Below are positions 1 through 8,047 of a stretch of 34,476 bases of DNA, piece by piece; position 1 is the stretch's first letter, and every line of letters begins with the position of its first letter. Origin of the DNA: Dokdonella sp. (GTDB lineage: Bacteria > Pseudomonadota > Gammaproteobacteria > Xanthomonadales > Rhodanobacteraceae); assembly GCF_019634815.1 (NCBI RefSeq), contig NZ_JAHCAP010000030.1:1-34476 (forward strand), read 5' to 3'. The notes below the pieces were generated by a model that was given only the letters and a program-made list of their open reading frames with translations, ran no database searches and had not been told where the DNA came from. Made by a program: the position numbers and the translations under genes.

Positions 1-17
1 TGCCATGCATCGTGATG

Positions 18-545
18 GTGCAGGAGCGGCGGCAGCCGCGACCGGGTGCAACGCGGTGATGAAACGTGGTTCGGGCCTTCCGGCCCTCCTACAACGGCAA
101 ACGAATCGTGGACGAGCGCACGCGCCGCCCATGAGCTGTGTAGGAGCGGCGGAAGCCGCGACCGGGTGCAACGGAATGATGAAACGTGTGTCGGGCCTTC
201 CGGCCCTCCTACAACGGCAAACGAATCGTGGACGATCGCACACGTCGCCCATGAGCGGTGTGGGAGCGGCGGCAGCCGCGACCGGGCGCAGCGCGGTGAT
301 GAAACGTGGTTCGGGCCTTCCGGCCCTCCTACCAGAACGCACGATTGCTCTATGCCGATTGGTCGGGCCTTCCGGCCCTCCTACGAAAGCAGCGGTGTCA
401 TTGCCATGCACCGGCTTGGTGTAGGAGCGGCGGAAGCCGCGACCGGGCACCGCGCAGTGATGAAACGTGGGTCGGGCCTTCCGGCCCTCCTACCAGAACG
501 CACGATTGCTCTATGCCGATTGGTCGGGCCTTCCGGCCCTCCTGC
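18..545. repeat. Array of paired REP elements (REPIN-like)
   Basis: Two short palindromic repeat types alternate. Type A begins GTAGGAG or a one-base variant, then GCGGC-GGMA-GCCGC and GACCGGG; copies start near 20, 140, 260 and 421. Type B is inverted (TCGGGCC-TTCC-GGCCC then TCCTAC); copies lie at 71-92, 191-212, 311-332, 363-384, 472-493 and 524-545. Both types share the same GTAGGAG outer end, so each A-B pair is an inverted doublet as in REPINs. The first units repeat every 120 bp including the spacers. A 161-bp unit follows that carries an extra type B. GTAG-headed REPs are known in Pseudomonas and Xanthomonadales and are mobilised by RAYT transposases. No RAYT gene is in the window. 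No gene is supported in 1-822. Confidence 0.85.
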
Positions 546-761
546 AACGGCAAACAAATCGCGGACGAGCGCACGCGCCACCCGCTCCCGCTGGGCGGAA
601 CCCGACGGCACGGAAAACCCGAGCGACGAATTGCCTTCGAAAAGGGCAGGCAGATCCGCGAGCGTACCAAGCGGGTCGGTATCGAGGGACGCGAGCATCC
701 GCCAGGCATGACCCGAGCACGACCGGCTTCAGGCGCAGGGGTCATTGGAAGCGGTTCGATC

Positions 762-790
762 TTGACTCGTGCCTGCTGGAAGCCTATGAT
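762..790 (+). promoter_or_regulatory. Sigma-70 promoter of the rpmH operon
   Basis: TTGACT at 762-767 and TATGAT at 785-790 are separated by exactly 17 bp, close to the sigma-70 consensus. The predicted start of transcription is near 797, about 26 nt before the rpmH ATG. This is the best promoter-like sequence in the left part of the window and would drive rpmH-rnpA and probably yidC-mnmE. Confidence 0.75.
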
Positions 791-822
791 TTGTGCCCTT
801 TTTTGCCTCACATGCCACGACC

Positions 823-963
823 ATGGCCACCAAGCGCACCTATCAGCCCAGCAATCTCAAGCGCGTCCGCGACCACGGTTTCCGTGCCCGCATGAAGACC
901 CGCGGTGGCCGCAAGGTCATCAACGCGCGCCGCGCCAAGGGCCGCAAGCGCCTCGCGGTCTGA
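823..963 (+). CDS. rpmH: 50S ribosomal protein L34
   Basis: This 46-residue protein is the large-subunit ribosomal protein bL34. It opens [14 protein letters not shown] and continues with the conserved basic stretch [15 protein letters not shown] and the C-terminal GRKRL, the full usual length for the family. About one residue in three is Arg or Lys, as expected for an rRNA-binding protein. The start has no clear Shine-Dalgarno sequence but lies just downstream of a strong promoter at 762-790. rnpA begins 13 nt after the stop. This rpmH-rnpA order is near universal in bacteria and usually marks the neighbourhood of oriC, so dnaA would be expected to the left of this window. Confidence 0.97.
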   Translation: MATKRTYQPSNLKRVRDHGFRARMKTRGGRKVINARRAKGRKRLAV

Positions 964-976
964 ACCGCGGCGCGGA

Positions 977-1360
977 GTGAACGCGCCGGCCCGCTTTCCG
1001 CGTTCGGCGCGACTGCTTTCGGCCGCTGACTTCGCGGCCCTGCGCAGCGGCAGCCGACGCCTGTCCGGCCGCTGCTACACCGCCCAATGCAAGCCTGCCA
1101 GCGGTTCCGGTGCCCGTCTCGGGCTGGCCGTGTCACGTCGCGTGTCGAAACTCGCGGTCGAGCGCAACCGCATCAAGCGCATCGCCCGCGACAGCTTTCG
1201 CCGCCATCGCCACCTGCTCGGCGCGCGCGACATCCTCCTGATCGCCAATCCGAGCGCCGCGCAGGCTGACAACGCGAGCTTGCATGCCGAACTCGACCAG
1301 CTCTGGCAGCGCATTGCGACATTGAATGCGCCGGGTGCGACCGGCACAATGCGCGGCTGA
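977..1360 (+). CDS. rnpA: Ribonuclease P protein component
   Basis: RnpA binds the RNase P RNA and helps it remove 5' leaders from pre-tRNAs. From the GTG at 977 the protein is 127 residues, the usual length. It shows the N-terminal RFPRSARLLSAADF, a central LGLAVSRRVSKLAVERNR and the signature RNRIKRIARDSFR, which contributes to RNA binding. An in-frame GTG at 905 would extend the protein by 24 residues but lies inside rpmH and adds sequence unlike the family, so 977 is preferred. The GGAG before the start overlaps the start codon, so the ribosome-binding site is weak and translation may be coupled to rpmH. The 118 nt between rnpA and yidC hold no recognisable yidD, which often sits there. 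Confidence 0.95.
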   Translation: MNAPARFPRSARLLSAADFAALRSGSRRLSGRCYTAQCKPASGSGARLGLAVSRRVSKLAVERNRIKRIARDSFRRHRHLLGARDILLIANPSAAQADNASLHAELDQLWQRIATLNAPGATGTMRG

Positions 1361-1478
1361 TCCGCGCGCTTCCGGCGCAGCCGTTCCGCATGCCGACCCG
1401 CGCTTCATTCCTTGCCGCTGGCGAGCCTGACCAGCGTCTGCACGGCCGCCGCATTCCACCAGCCGTATCCGGACCTTC

Positions 1479-3191
1479 ATGACCAGCACCCGCAACCTCC
1501 TCCTCATCGCCCTGCTGTTCATCAGCTACCTGCTGTGGATGGAATGGGAAAAGGACTACGGCCCGGCACCGGCCACCGCGCCAGTCGCCAGCACCAGCAC
1601 AACCGACGCCGCGGCGACGCCCGCCGCCGACGGCAGCACACCCGCGCCGGTGGCGGGCACGCCGCCGACCACCGCCACGCCCTCGAGCGCGCCGGCCAGT
1701 GATCAGAGCAGCGCGCCCGCGGTCGCGCCGGTGGTGGTGAGCACCGACGTGCTGCGCGTGGAGATCGATCCGCGCGGCGGCAACATCGTCGTCGCCGATC
1801 TGCTCGCCTATCCCAGGCAGCCCAAGGATTTCGCCAACCCGGTGCGCCTGCTCGACCGCAGCGACGCCCACTTCTTTGTCGCCCAGAGCGGCCTGCTCAG
1901 CGCGCAGGGCAGCAGCCTCGTCGCGCCCGACCATCAGGCGCTCTACCAGAGCGCGCAGGCGAGCTACCAGCTCGACGGCGGCGACACGCTCGAAGTGCCG
2001 CTGACCTGGAGCCAGCCCGATGGCCTGGCGGTGCGCAAGGTGTTCGTGTTCAAGCGCGGCAGCTACGTGATCGAGCAGCGCGAGGAGATCAGCAACCACG
2101 GCACGCAGGCCTGGAACGGCAATGCCTATCGCCAGTTGCAGCGCGTGCCGCCGGTGATCGACACCAGCGGCATCAAGGGTTTCAGCAACATCGAGCGCTA
2201 CAGCTTTGCCGGCGCGGCGATCTACAGCCCCGAGGACAAGTTCGAGAAGCTCAAGTTCGATGGTTTTCACAAGGAACCGCTGGCCAAGAGTTTTGCCGGT
2301 GGCTGGGCGGCGATGCTGCAGCATTACTTCTTCGCCGCGTGGATTCCCACCACCAGCGAAACCGACAGCTACAGCACGCTGCAGATCGCCAATCCGCACG
2401 GTCCGCGCTACTTGATCCGCGCGATGTCGCCGCTGCTCAGTGTTGCGCCCGGTCAGTCGCGCAGCGAGAGCGCGCGGCTGTACATCGGCCCCAAGCTGCA
2501 AAGCTCGCTCGACCAGATTGCGCCGGGCCTGTCGCTGACGATCGACTACGGCATGTTCAAGGTGATCGCCGAGCCGCTGCACTGGCTGCTCACGCAATTC
2601 CACAAGCTCACCGGCAACTGGGGTTTTGCGATCATCCTGCTGGTGCTGCTGATCAAGGCGCTGTTCTTCAAACTCAGCGAAGCGCAATACCGCTCGGGCG
2701 CGCGCATGCGCAAGCTGCAACCGCGCCTGGCCGCACTCAAGGAACGCTACGGCGACGACCGGCAGAAATTTGCCGCCGCGCAGATGGAGCTGTTCCAGAA
2801 GGAAAAGGTCAATCCGCTCGCCGGCTGCCTGCCGATGCTGATCCAGATTCCGGTGTTCTTCGCGCTGTACTGGGTGCTGCTGGAAAGCGTGGAGCTGCGC
2901 CAGGCGCCGTTCATCGCCTGGATCCACAACCTCAGCGCGCCCGATCCCTACTTCGTGCTGCCGGTGCTCAATGCCGCGGTGATGATCGCCACCCAATACC
3001 TCACGCCGATGGCGGGCATGGATCCGCTGCAGGCGAAGATGATGAAGATCATGCCGGTGATCTTCTCGGTGCTGTTCGCCTTCTTCCCCGCCGGTCTCGT
3101 GCTCTACTACGTCGTCAACGGCGGCTTGGGCGTGCTGCAGCAGTGGATCATCACGCGGCGCATCGAGGCGCACGAGAAGGCGGCTGCCTGA
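1479..3191 (+). CDS. yidC: Membrane protein insertase YidC
   Basis: YidC inserts proteins into the inner membrane, alone or with SecYEG. The 570-residue protein has the gram-negative layout: an N-terminal membrane anchor (about residues 6-22), an Ala/Pro/Thr-rich linker (about 28-80), a large periplasmic beta-sandwich domain, then the conserved 60-kDa inner-membrane core from about 365 onward. Signature stretches include KVNPLAGCLPMLIQIPVFFA and FFPAGLVLYYVVNGGL. The positively charged residue in the hydrophilic groove, Arg366 in E. coli, aligns with Lys393 here (LLIKALFF), a conservative change. The C-terminus is short and weakly charged. mnmE starts 4 nt after the stop, so the two genes are almost certainly cotranscribed. 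Confidence 0.97.
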   Translation: MTSTRNLLLIALLFISYLLWMEWEKDYGPAPATAPVASTSTTDAAATPAADGSTPAPVAGTPPTTATPSSAPASDQSSAPAVAPVVVSTDVLRVEIDPRGGNIVVADLLAYPRQPKDFANPVRLLDRSDAHFFVAQSGLLSAQGSSLVAPDHQALYQSAQASYQLDGGDTLEVPLTWSQPDGLAVRKVFVFKRGSYVIEQREEISNHGTQAWNGNAYRQLQRVPPVIDTSGIKGFSNIERYSFAGAAIYSPEDKFEKLKFDGFHKEPLAKSFAGGWAAMLQHYFFAAWIPTTSETDSYSTLQIANPHGPRYLIRAMSPLLSVAPGQSRSESARLYIGPKLQSSLDQIAPGLSLTIDYGMFKVIAEPLHWLLTQFHKLTGNWGFAIILLVLLIKALFFKLSEAQYRSGARMRKLQPRLAALKERYGDDRQKFAAAQMELFQKEKVNPLAGCLPMLIQIPVFFALYWVLLESVELRQAPFIAWIHNLSAPDPYFVLPVLNAAVMIATQYLTPMAGMDPLQAKMMKIMPVIFSVLFAFFPAGLVLYYVVNGGLGVLQQWIITRRIEAHEKAAA

Positions 3192-3195
3192 TGCC

Positions 3196-4539
3196 ATGAA
3201 CGCCGCGGCCGACACGATCGCGGCGATCGCCACCGCCGCCGGTCATGCCGGCATCGGCGTGGTGCGCATCTCCGGGCCACTCGCACCGGCCATTGCCGCG
3301 CAGCTGCTTGGCCGCGTGCCGCGCGAGCGCCACGCGCACTGGGCGAGCTTTGCTGACCGCGACGGCGCGATCATCGATCGCGGCCTGCTGCTGTATTTCG
3401 CCGCGCCGCGCTCCTACACCGGCGAGCACGTGGTGGAGTTGCAGGCGCATGGCAACCCGCTGCTGCTGGGTGCACTGCTCGCACGCAGCTTCGAGCTGGG
3501 TGCTCGACCCGCACGTGCGGGCGAGTTCACCGAACGCGCATTTCTCAACGGCAAACTCGATTTGGCCCAGGCCGAAGCGGTGGCCGACCTCATCGCCAGC
3601 ACTTCGCAGACCGCTGCACGCGCGGCGCAGCGCAGTCTCGACGGCGAGTTCTCGCGGCGCGCCGAAGCGCTCAGCGCGCAGCTGGTGCGCGTGCGCACCT
3701 GGATCGAGGCGGCGATCGACTTTCCCGAAGAGGAAATCGACTTTCTCGCTGCACCCGCCCTGCGCGCCGAGATGGAGGCGCTGCGCCTCGCGCTCGATGA
3801 TCTCCTCGCCGCCGCACAGCGCGGCGTTCGCCTCACCGATGGCCTGCACGTGGTGATCGTGGGTCGGCCCAACGTCGGCAAGTCGAGCCTGCTCAATGCG
3901 CTCGCTGCGGGCGAACGCGCGATCGTCACCGAAATCGCCGGCACCACCCGCGACGTGCTGCGCGAGTCGGTGACGGTGAACGGCATCGCGCTCACGCTTG
4001 CCGACACCGCCGGCCTGCGCGACACCGACGATGTGGTCGAACGCGAAGGCGTGCGTCGTGCGCGCGCCGAACTCGCGCGCGCCGACCTCGCCCTGCTGGT
4101 GTGCGCGCCACCTGACGAGAGCGTCGATCCCGGCCTGCTCAGCGCACTGCCCGCCGGCGCCACCCGCATCATCGTGCACAACAAGATCGATCTCGGCGCC
4201 CAGGCTCCGCGCATCGAGCAGCGCAATGGCAACAGCCACGTCTGGCTGTCGGCACGCAGCGGAATCGGCATCGACCTGCTCGCCGCCGAGCTGCAACGCC
4301 ACGCCCATGCCGGCGAAGGCAGCGAAGGCGCCTTCAGCGCCCGCGCGCGCCACGTCGCCGCACTCCAGCGTGCGCAACTCGCCTGCACGCAAGCCGCCAG
4401 CGCACTCGCCGCGCAACAAGGCGAACTCGCCGCCGAGGAGCTGCGCCAGGCCCAGCACGCGATCGGCGAACTCACCGGTGCGTTCACCAGCGACGACCTC
4501 CTCGGCGAGATCTTCGCGAGTTTTTGCATCGGCAAATAG
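3196..4539 (+). CDS. mnmE: tRNA modification GTPase MnmE (TrmE)
   Basis: MnmE, with MnmG, installs the (carboxymethyl)aminomethyl group on wobble uridine 34 of certain tRNAs. The protein is 447 residues, normal length. The N-terminal folate-binding domain carries GxGVVRISG-like and GEFTERAFLNGKLDLAQAEA motifs. The G domain has the P-loop GRPNVGKS (223-230), DTAG (270-273) and NKID (329-332). The C-terminus is FCIGK, with the conserved Cys444. It follows yidC by 4 nt. The reading direction and order yidC-mnmE match Xanthomonadales. Nothing is missing or altered. Confidence 0.97.
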   Translation: MNAAADTIAAIATAAGHAGIGVVRISGPLAPAIAAQLLGRVPRERHAHWASFADRDGAIIDRGLLLYFAAPRSYTGEHVVELQAHGNPLLLGALLARSFELGARPARAGEFTERAFLNGKLDLAQAEAVADLIASTSQTAARAAQRSLDGEFSRRAEALSAQLVRVRTWIEAAIDFPEEEIDFLAAPALRAEMEALRLALDDLLAAAQRGVRLTDGLHVVIVGRPNVGKSSLLNALAAGERAIVTEIAGTTRDVLRESVTVNGIALTLADTAGLRDTDDVVEREGVRRARAELARADLALLVCAPPDESVDPGLLSALPAGATRIIVHNKIDLGAQAPRIEQRNGNSHVWLSARSGIGIDLLAAELQRHAHAGEGSEGAFSARARHVAALQRAQLACTQAASALAAQQGELAAEELRQAQHAIGELTGAFTSDDLLGEIFASFCIGK

Positions 4540-4622
4540 GCCAAAAGGCATGCCTGCAGGGCACAGCGCGCGGCAGGGTTGTGCGGCTATGATCGACGCT
4601 TCCGTAACGGGGAAGCCTGCCC

Positions 4623-6080
4623 ATGAGTCTCGTCGCCCGCATGCTGCGTCACAAGTCGGTGGAACAACTGCAGGCGGAGGCGGGCGCACGGCGTGATTTC
4701 CGCCGCGTGCTGGGCGTGTGGCAGCTCACCGCGATCGGCATCGGCGGCATCATCGGTGTCGGCGTGTTCGTGCTCGCTGGCCAGCAGGCCGCGCTCAATG
4801 CCGGGCCGGCGGTGGCGATCTCGTTCATCATCGCCGGCATCGCCAGCGCCGCAGCGGCTCTGTGCTATGCGGAATTCGCCGGGCTGATCCCGGTCACCGG
4901 CAGTGCCTACACCTACAGCTACGCGACCCTGGGCGAAGGCGTGGCCTGGCTGATCGGCTGGGACCTGCTGCTCGAATATGCGCTCATCGTCGCGGTGGTC
5001 GCGATCGGCTGGTCGGGGTACGTGCAGGCTGCGCTGAGCTTGATCGGCTTGCCCTTGCCGATCTGGGCACAGGGTGCGATCGGCACGGGCGAAGGCCGTG
5101 TGTTCAACGTGATCGCGGCGCTGATCACGCTCGCAGTCGCGGCGCTGTTGATCGTGCGCACCGAGTGGGGCGCGCGTTTCAACACCTTCGTGGTCGCGAT
5201 CAAGGTCGCCGCGGTGCTGCTGGTGCTCGGCGTGGGCGTGTTCTATGTCAATCCTGCGAACTGGCATCCCTTCATCCCCGAGCGCGTGGTCGGCGCCGAT
5301 GGCCTCGCCCATTTCGGCTACCAGGGCATCGCCACCGCCGCCGCCGTGGTGTTCTTCGCGGTGTTCGGCTACGACACGCTGACGACCGCTGCCGAGGAAT
5401 CGAAGAATCCGCAGCGCGATCTGCCGCGCGCGGTACTGCTGTCGCTGGGCATTTCGATGGCGATGTATCTGGCGGTGTCGATGGTGCTGACCGGGATTGC
5501 GCATTACTCGACCTTGCATACCGATGCACCGGTCGCCGATGCATTCAAGAACCTGGGTTTGCCGTGGATCGCGGTGACGATTTCGGTGGCCGCGGTATTC
5601 GGCCTGATCAGCGTGCTGTTCGCCTTCATGCTCGGCGCGTCGCGCATCTGGTTTGCGCTCTCGCGCGATGGCCTGTTGCCGGGCTGGTTCGCCCACGTGC
5701 ATCCACGCTACGGCACGCCGCACCGCACGACGATTGCGCTGGGCGTGTTCACCGCGCTGGTTGCCGGCCTGTTCCCGCTCGATGAAGTCGCCAAGCTCGT
5801 CAACATCGGCGTGCTCAGCGCCTTCATCGTGATCTGCAGCTCGATCATCGTGCTGCGCGTGCGCAAGCCCGATCTGCCGCGTTCATTCCGCACGCCGTGG
5901 GTGCCGTTCATTCCGCTGATCGGCATCGTGTTTTCGTTGTGGCTGCTCAGCGAACTCGCCGCGATCACCTGGCTGGTGTTCTTGGTGTGGGTGAGTCTGG
6001 GCCTGCTCGTCTACTTCGCCTACGGCATGCGGCACAGCAAGTTGGCAGCGACCGGGGTGACACGGCCTCGCGCGGACTGA
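4623..6080 (+). CDS. APC-family amino acid permease
   Basis: This 485-residue polytopic inner-membrane protein belongs to the amino acid-polyamine-organocation superfamily, most like the cationic amino acid transporter (CAT/YfnA) group. Residues 40-60 hold the helix-1 motif GIGGIIGVGVFVLAG, whose unwound glycines bind the substrate backbone. The helix-2/3 segment AALCYAEFAGLIPVTGSAYT and the helix-6 stretch FFAVFGYDTLTTAAEESKNP are typical of this branch. About 12 hydrophobic segments can be counted. A GGGGAAG-like site lies 9-14 nt before the ATG. It is 83 nt from mnmE and convergent with the psp operon. Substrate specificity cannot be read from the sequence. Confidence 0.9.
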   Translation: MSLVARMLRHKSVEQLQAEAGARRDFRRVLGVWQLTAIGIGGIIGVGVFVLAGQQAALNAGPAVAISFIIAGIASAAAALCYAEFAGLIPVTGSAYTYSYATLGEGVAWLIGWDLLLEYALIVAVVAIGWSGYVQAALSLIGLPLPIWAQGAIGTGEGRVFNVIAALITLAVAALLIVRTEWGARFNTFVVAIKVAAVLLVLGVGVFYVNPANWHPFIPERVVGADGLAHFGYQGIATAAAVVFFAVFGYDTLTTAAEESKNPQRDLPRAVLLSLGISMAMYLAVSMVLTGIAHYSTLHTDAPVADAFKNLGLPWIAVTISVAAVFGLISVLFAFMLGASRIWFALSRDGLLPGWFAHVHPRYGTPHRTTIALGVFTALVAGLFPLDEVAKLVNIGVLSAFIVICSSIIVLRVRKPDLPRSFRTPWVPFIPLIGIVFSLWLLSELAAITWLVFLVWVSLGLLVYFAYGMRHSKLAATGVTRPRAD

Positions 6081-6081
6081 G

Positions 6082-6109
6082 CCTGACGCGGCGGGATCGC
6101 CGCAGGCCG
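6082..6109. terminator. Possible bidirectional terminator-like hairpin
   Basis: Between the convergent permease and psp operons, GCCTG...CGGCG-GGAT-CGCCG-CAGGC can form a stem of about ten pairs with a short bulge. There is no T run on either side, so intrinsic termination is uncertain. Confidence 0.35.
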
Positions 6110-6110
6110 G

Positions 6111-6317
6111 TCACAACTTGTCGAACTCGCGTTTGAGATCGAAGCCATCATCGGTGACGATCTTCTCGAGCACGCGCACGCGTTCCTCGAGCGCATCGAT
6201 GCGTGACTGCGCGGCCGAGCTGCCCTCGCTCTGGCTGGCCTTGAGCCGCAGGTGTTCGCGATACAGGCGCGCCAACACGATCACCACGATGACGCTGAAA
6301 ACAAACGCGTAATTCAT
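6111..6317 (-). CDS. Small membrane protein at the end of the psp operon
   Basis: This is a 68-residue protein with one N-terminal membrane helix (about residues 3-17) followed by a charged helix. Its C-terminal 27 residues, from LEERVRVLEK to the final KREFDKL, align with the tail of the PspC protein encoded directly upstream (L..R...LE..VT.....L.R.F..L). The membrane-anchor-plus-coiled-coil layout is PspB-like. It begins exactly where the upstream pspC ends, so it is translationally linked to the phage-shock genes. A role in the PspB/PspC membrane sensor is inferred. I do not recognise it as a named family member. Confidence 0.8.
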   Translation of the reverse strand: MNYAFVFSVIVVIVLARLYREHLRLKASQSEGSSAAQSRIDALEERVRVLEKIVTDDGFDLKREFDKL

Positions 6318-6710
6318 TCAACTCTCCAGCTCGCGGAACTTGCGGTCCAGATCATGGTGACGCGAAGTCACGTAGCCTTCCAGCCGTTGCAGGCGCTGGT
6401 CGAGTTCGCGAAAGCGCTGACGTACCTCGCGGAAGGTGCCGGTGGCCGAACGGCGCACGCTTTGCCAGTACTCCTCGCCGGTGTCCCAGTCGTAAGGGCG
6501 CTCGGGCTTGACCGGCCACAGCATGCCCAGCGCGACATAGGCAATCAAGGTCACGACGTTGAGCCAGAGCAGGGCAACGATCGCAATCACGCGCACCCAA
6601 GTCACATTCCAGCCGAAGTAGTCGGCAATGCCTGCGCACACACCCATCACCTTGCCGTTGGCCGGGTCGCGGTAGAAGCGCTGCGCGCGCCAGGGTTCAC
6701 GCCGCCTCAT
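6318..6710 (-). CDS. pspC: Phage shock protein C
   Basis: PspC is an inner-membrane sensor that, with PspB, recruits PspA and frees PspF under envelope stress. The 130-residue protein carries the PspC domain (about 11-72) with GKVMGVCAGIADYFGWNVTW followed by two hydrophobic stretches ending in VALGMLWPV, then a cytoplasmic coiled coil and the conserved end DLDRKFREL. E. coli PspC is 119 residues with the same layout and ending. Its ATG overlaps the stop of the preceding gene by 4 nt. Of the two PspC-domain proteins in this operon, this one has the full architecture. Confidence 0.93.
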   Translation of the reverse strand: MRRREPWRAQRFYRDPANGKVMGVCAGIADYFGWNVTWVRVIAIVALLWLNVVTLIAYVALGMLWPVKPERPYDWDTGEEYWQSVRRSATGTFREVRQRFRELDQRLQRLEGYVTSRHHDLDRKFRELES

Positions 6711-6988
6711 GGCTCGGTCCTGCCGCGGCCGGAACGCCAGAAACTGGCTTCATCGCCGAGGCCGTTGTAACGCAGAGGCCGCTCGGGCAACAGCAGTGCC
6801 GCAACGACATAGGCCACGATGGTCGCCTGCGTGAACCAGCACAGCGCGATCAGTGCGGCCAGTCGCGCGAGCCAGGGCGGAACGCTGCCGGCATCGGCCA
6901 GTCCGGCGCAGACGCCGAGGATCAGGCCACGTTCGGTATCGCGGTACAGACGCCCACGTTCTTCGCGGTTGCGGTCGAAACGGTTCAT
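6707..6988 (-). CDS. Second, short PspC-domain protein
   Basis: This 93-residue protein has a second PspC domain, shown by RGLILGVCAGLADAGSVPPW and a hydrophobic segment from about 39 to 68 ending LLLPERP. It lacks the C-terminal coiled coil found in the neighbouring pspC product. The ATG at 6988 is preceded by GGGAG and overlaps the pspB stop (ATGA). A longer frame reaching 7075 is open but would run into pspB, so it is not used. Duplicated PspC domains within one psp operon suggest a divided sensor. Membership in the PspC family is clear, the specific role is not. Confidence 0.88.
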   Translation of the reverse strand: MNRFDRNREERGRLYRDTERGLILGVCAGLADAGSVPPWLARLAALIALCWFTQATIVAYVVAALLLPERPLRYNGLGDEASFWRSGRGRTEP

Positions 6989-7218
6989 GATTTCTCCCTC
7001 CAGTTCGGCGCCTTGGCATCGAGTATGGTTTCCAGCGACTCGACGCGGCGCTCCATGCGGTTGGCCAACTGCCACAGGTCCTCGAGCATCTTTTCATCTT
7101 CGCGGCTCAGACCTTGCATCTCGCGGCGACGCGTCGCGTAGTGCAGGAACAACCACGGGCAAAGGACGAAGATGCAGATGATCGCAATGAGCGGAATGAG
7201 CTCCTCCATCGCCGTCAC
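6985..7218 (-). CDS. pspB: Phage shock protein B
   Basis: This 77-residue inner-membrane protein has one N-terminal helix (about 6-25, IPLIAIICIFVLCPWLFLHY) and a cytoplasmic charged helix with EDEKMLEDLWQLANRMERRV and ESLETILD, both typical of PspB. E. coli PspB is 74 residues. It acts with PspC to sense envelope stress and bind PspA. Its ATG overlaps the pspA stop by 4 nt and its own stop overlaps the next ATG, showing tight translational coupling. Confidence 0.94.
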   Translation of the reverse strand: MTAMEELIPLIAIICIFVLCPWLFLHYATRRREMQGLSREDEKMLEDLWQLANRMERRVESLETILDAKAPNWREKS

Positions 7219-7895
7219 TCCGCTGCGTTCGGTTTGTTCCCCGCGAGGCGCGCCTTGAGCGCGGTCAGTTCATCCTGCACGCGCTCACCGGCTTCGAGAT
7301 CGGCGAACTCGCGATGCAGATCCTGGGTCTTGCCCAGGTCGTAGGATTCGACCTTGCCTTCGAGTTGTTCGAGGCGACGCTCGTAGTAGTCCATGCGGCC
7401 GAGGGCGTTGTTGACGCGCTCGTCATGCACGCGGCGACGCACTTCCAGACGCTGCGCGGCGGTGTTGTGGCGGCGCTCGAGTGATTTTTGGCGGCTGCGC
7501 GCATCGGCCAGCTTGCCTTGCAGCGCGGCGATGTCGTCGTTGAGCTTGGCCAGACCCGAGTCGAGCTCGTTGCGCTGGCGTTCGAGTGCATTGCCTTCGT
7601 CCTGGCTGCGCTGCTTTTCGGCCAGCGCCGCCGCGGCCAGATCATCGCGGCCCTTGCTCACCGCGAGTTCGGCGCGCCGTTGCCATTCCTCGACCTCACG
7701 GCCGGCCGCAGCGCTGCGCCGCTCGAGCTCCTTGCGGTCGGCGATCGCGCGCGCCGCGGCCGAGCGCACTTCGACCAGGGTGTCTTCCATCTCCTGGATG
7801 ATCAGGCGCACGACCTTCTGCGGATCCTCGGCCTTGTCGAGCATCGCATTGAGGTTGGAATTGATGATGTCACTGAGTCGGGAAAACATGCCCAT
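7215..7895 (-). CDS. pspA: Phage shock protein A
   Basis: PspA is a peripheral membrane protein of the PspA/IM30 (ESCRT-III-like) family. It binds and inhibits PspF and, under stress, oligomerises on the inner membrane to limit proton leakage. The 226-residue protein begins MGMFSRLSDIINSNLNAMLD and continues with EDPQKVVRLIIQEMEDTLVE, nearly matching E. coli PspA (222 residues). The rest is almost entirely coiled coil rich in Glu, Arg, Ala and Gln. The ATG at 7895 is chosen over the internal Met two codons on because it reproduces the family N-terminus; GAGG lies about 8 nt upstream. It is the first gene of the operon behind the sigma-54 promoter at 7938-7952. Confidence 0.97.
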   Translation of the reverse strand: MGMFSRLSDIINSNLNAMLDKAEDPQKVVRLIIQEMEDTLVEVRSAAARAIADRKELERRSAAAGREVEEWQRRAELAVSKGRDDLAAAALAEKQRSQDEGNALERQRNELDSGLAKLNDDIAALQGKLADARSRQKSLERRHNTAAQRLEVRRRVHDERVNNALGRMDYYERRLEQLEGKVESYDLGKTQDLHREFADLEAGERVQDELTALKARLAGNKPNAAE

Positions 7896-7937
7896 GGTCT
7901 TGCCTCGTGGAATCGGTGGTTTCGCCCGGTGATCTTT

Positions 7938-7952
7938 GCAGGGGACGTGCCA
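7938..7952 (-). promoter_or_regulatory. Sigma-54 promoter of the psp operon
   Basis: On the minus strand the sequence TGGCACGTCCCCTGC has the invariant GG and GC doublets exactly 10 bp apart, as in the sigma-54 consensus TGGCAC-N5-TTGC. The -12 GC lies at 7938-7939, giving a predicted transcript start near 7926 and a leader of about 30 nt before pspA. The divergent sigma-54 activator gene pspF makes this assignment strong. Confidence 0.88.
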
Positions 7953-8047
7953 AGTCGGGCGGCGAACGCAAGACATTGTTTTGACTGTCTATTTTTCGAG
8001 AGCGCGCAATTGCACAAAGTATCCGCGCGGACACGCACGCCGTTTGA

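Noticed and set aside
18..545. CRISPR-like array
   Set aside because: The spacers are themselves repeated, the period is 120-161 bp, the repeats are paired palindromes of two kinds, and there are no cas genes.
546..822. oriC with DnaA boxes
   Set aside because: No TTATCCACA-like boxes or AT-rich unwinding region are seen; the origin, if near, lies left of the window.
5..980. Several long open frames across the left end on both strands
   Set aside because: They run through the REP array, have repeated Pro/Ala/Arg-rich translations without domains, and overlap the real rpmH.
1173..3233. A 686-codon minus-strand frame opposite yidC, and similar long frames opposite mnmE, pspF and icd
   Set aside because: High-GC shadow frames rich in Arg, His, Ala and Gln; the opposite strand encodes conserved proteins with full motifs.
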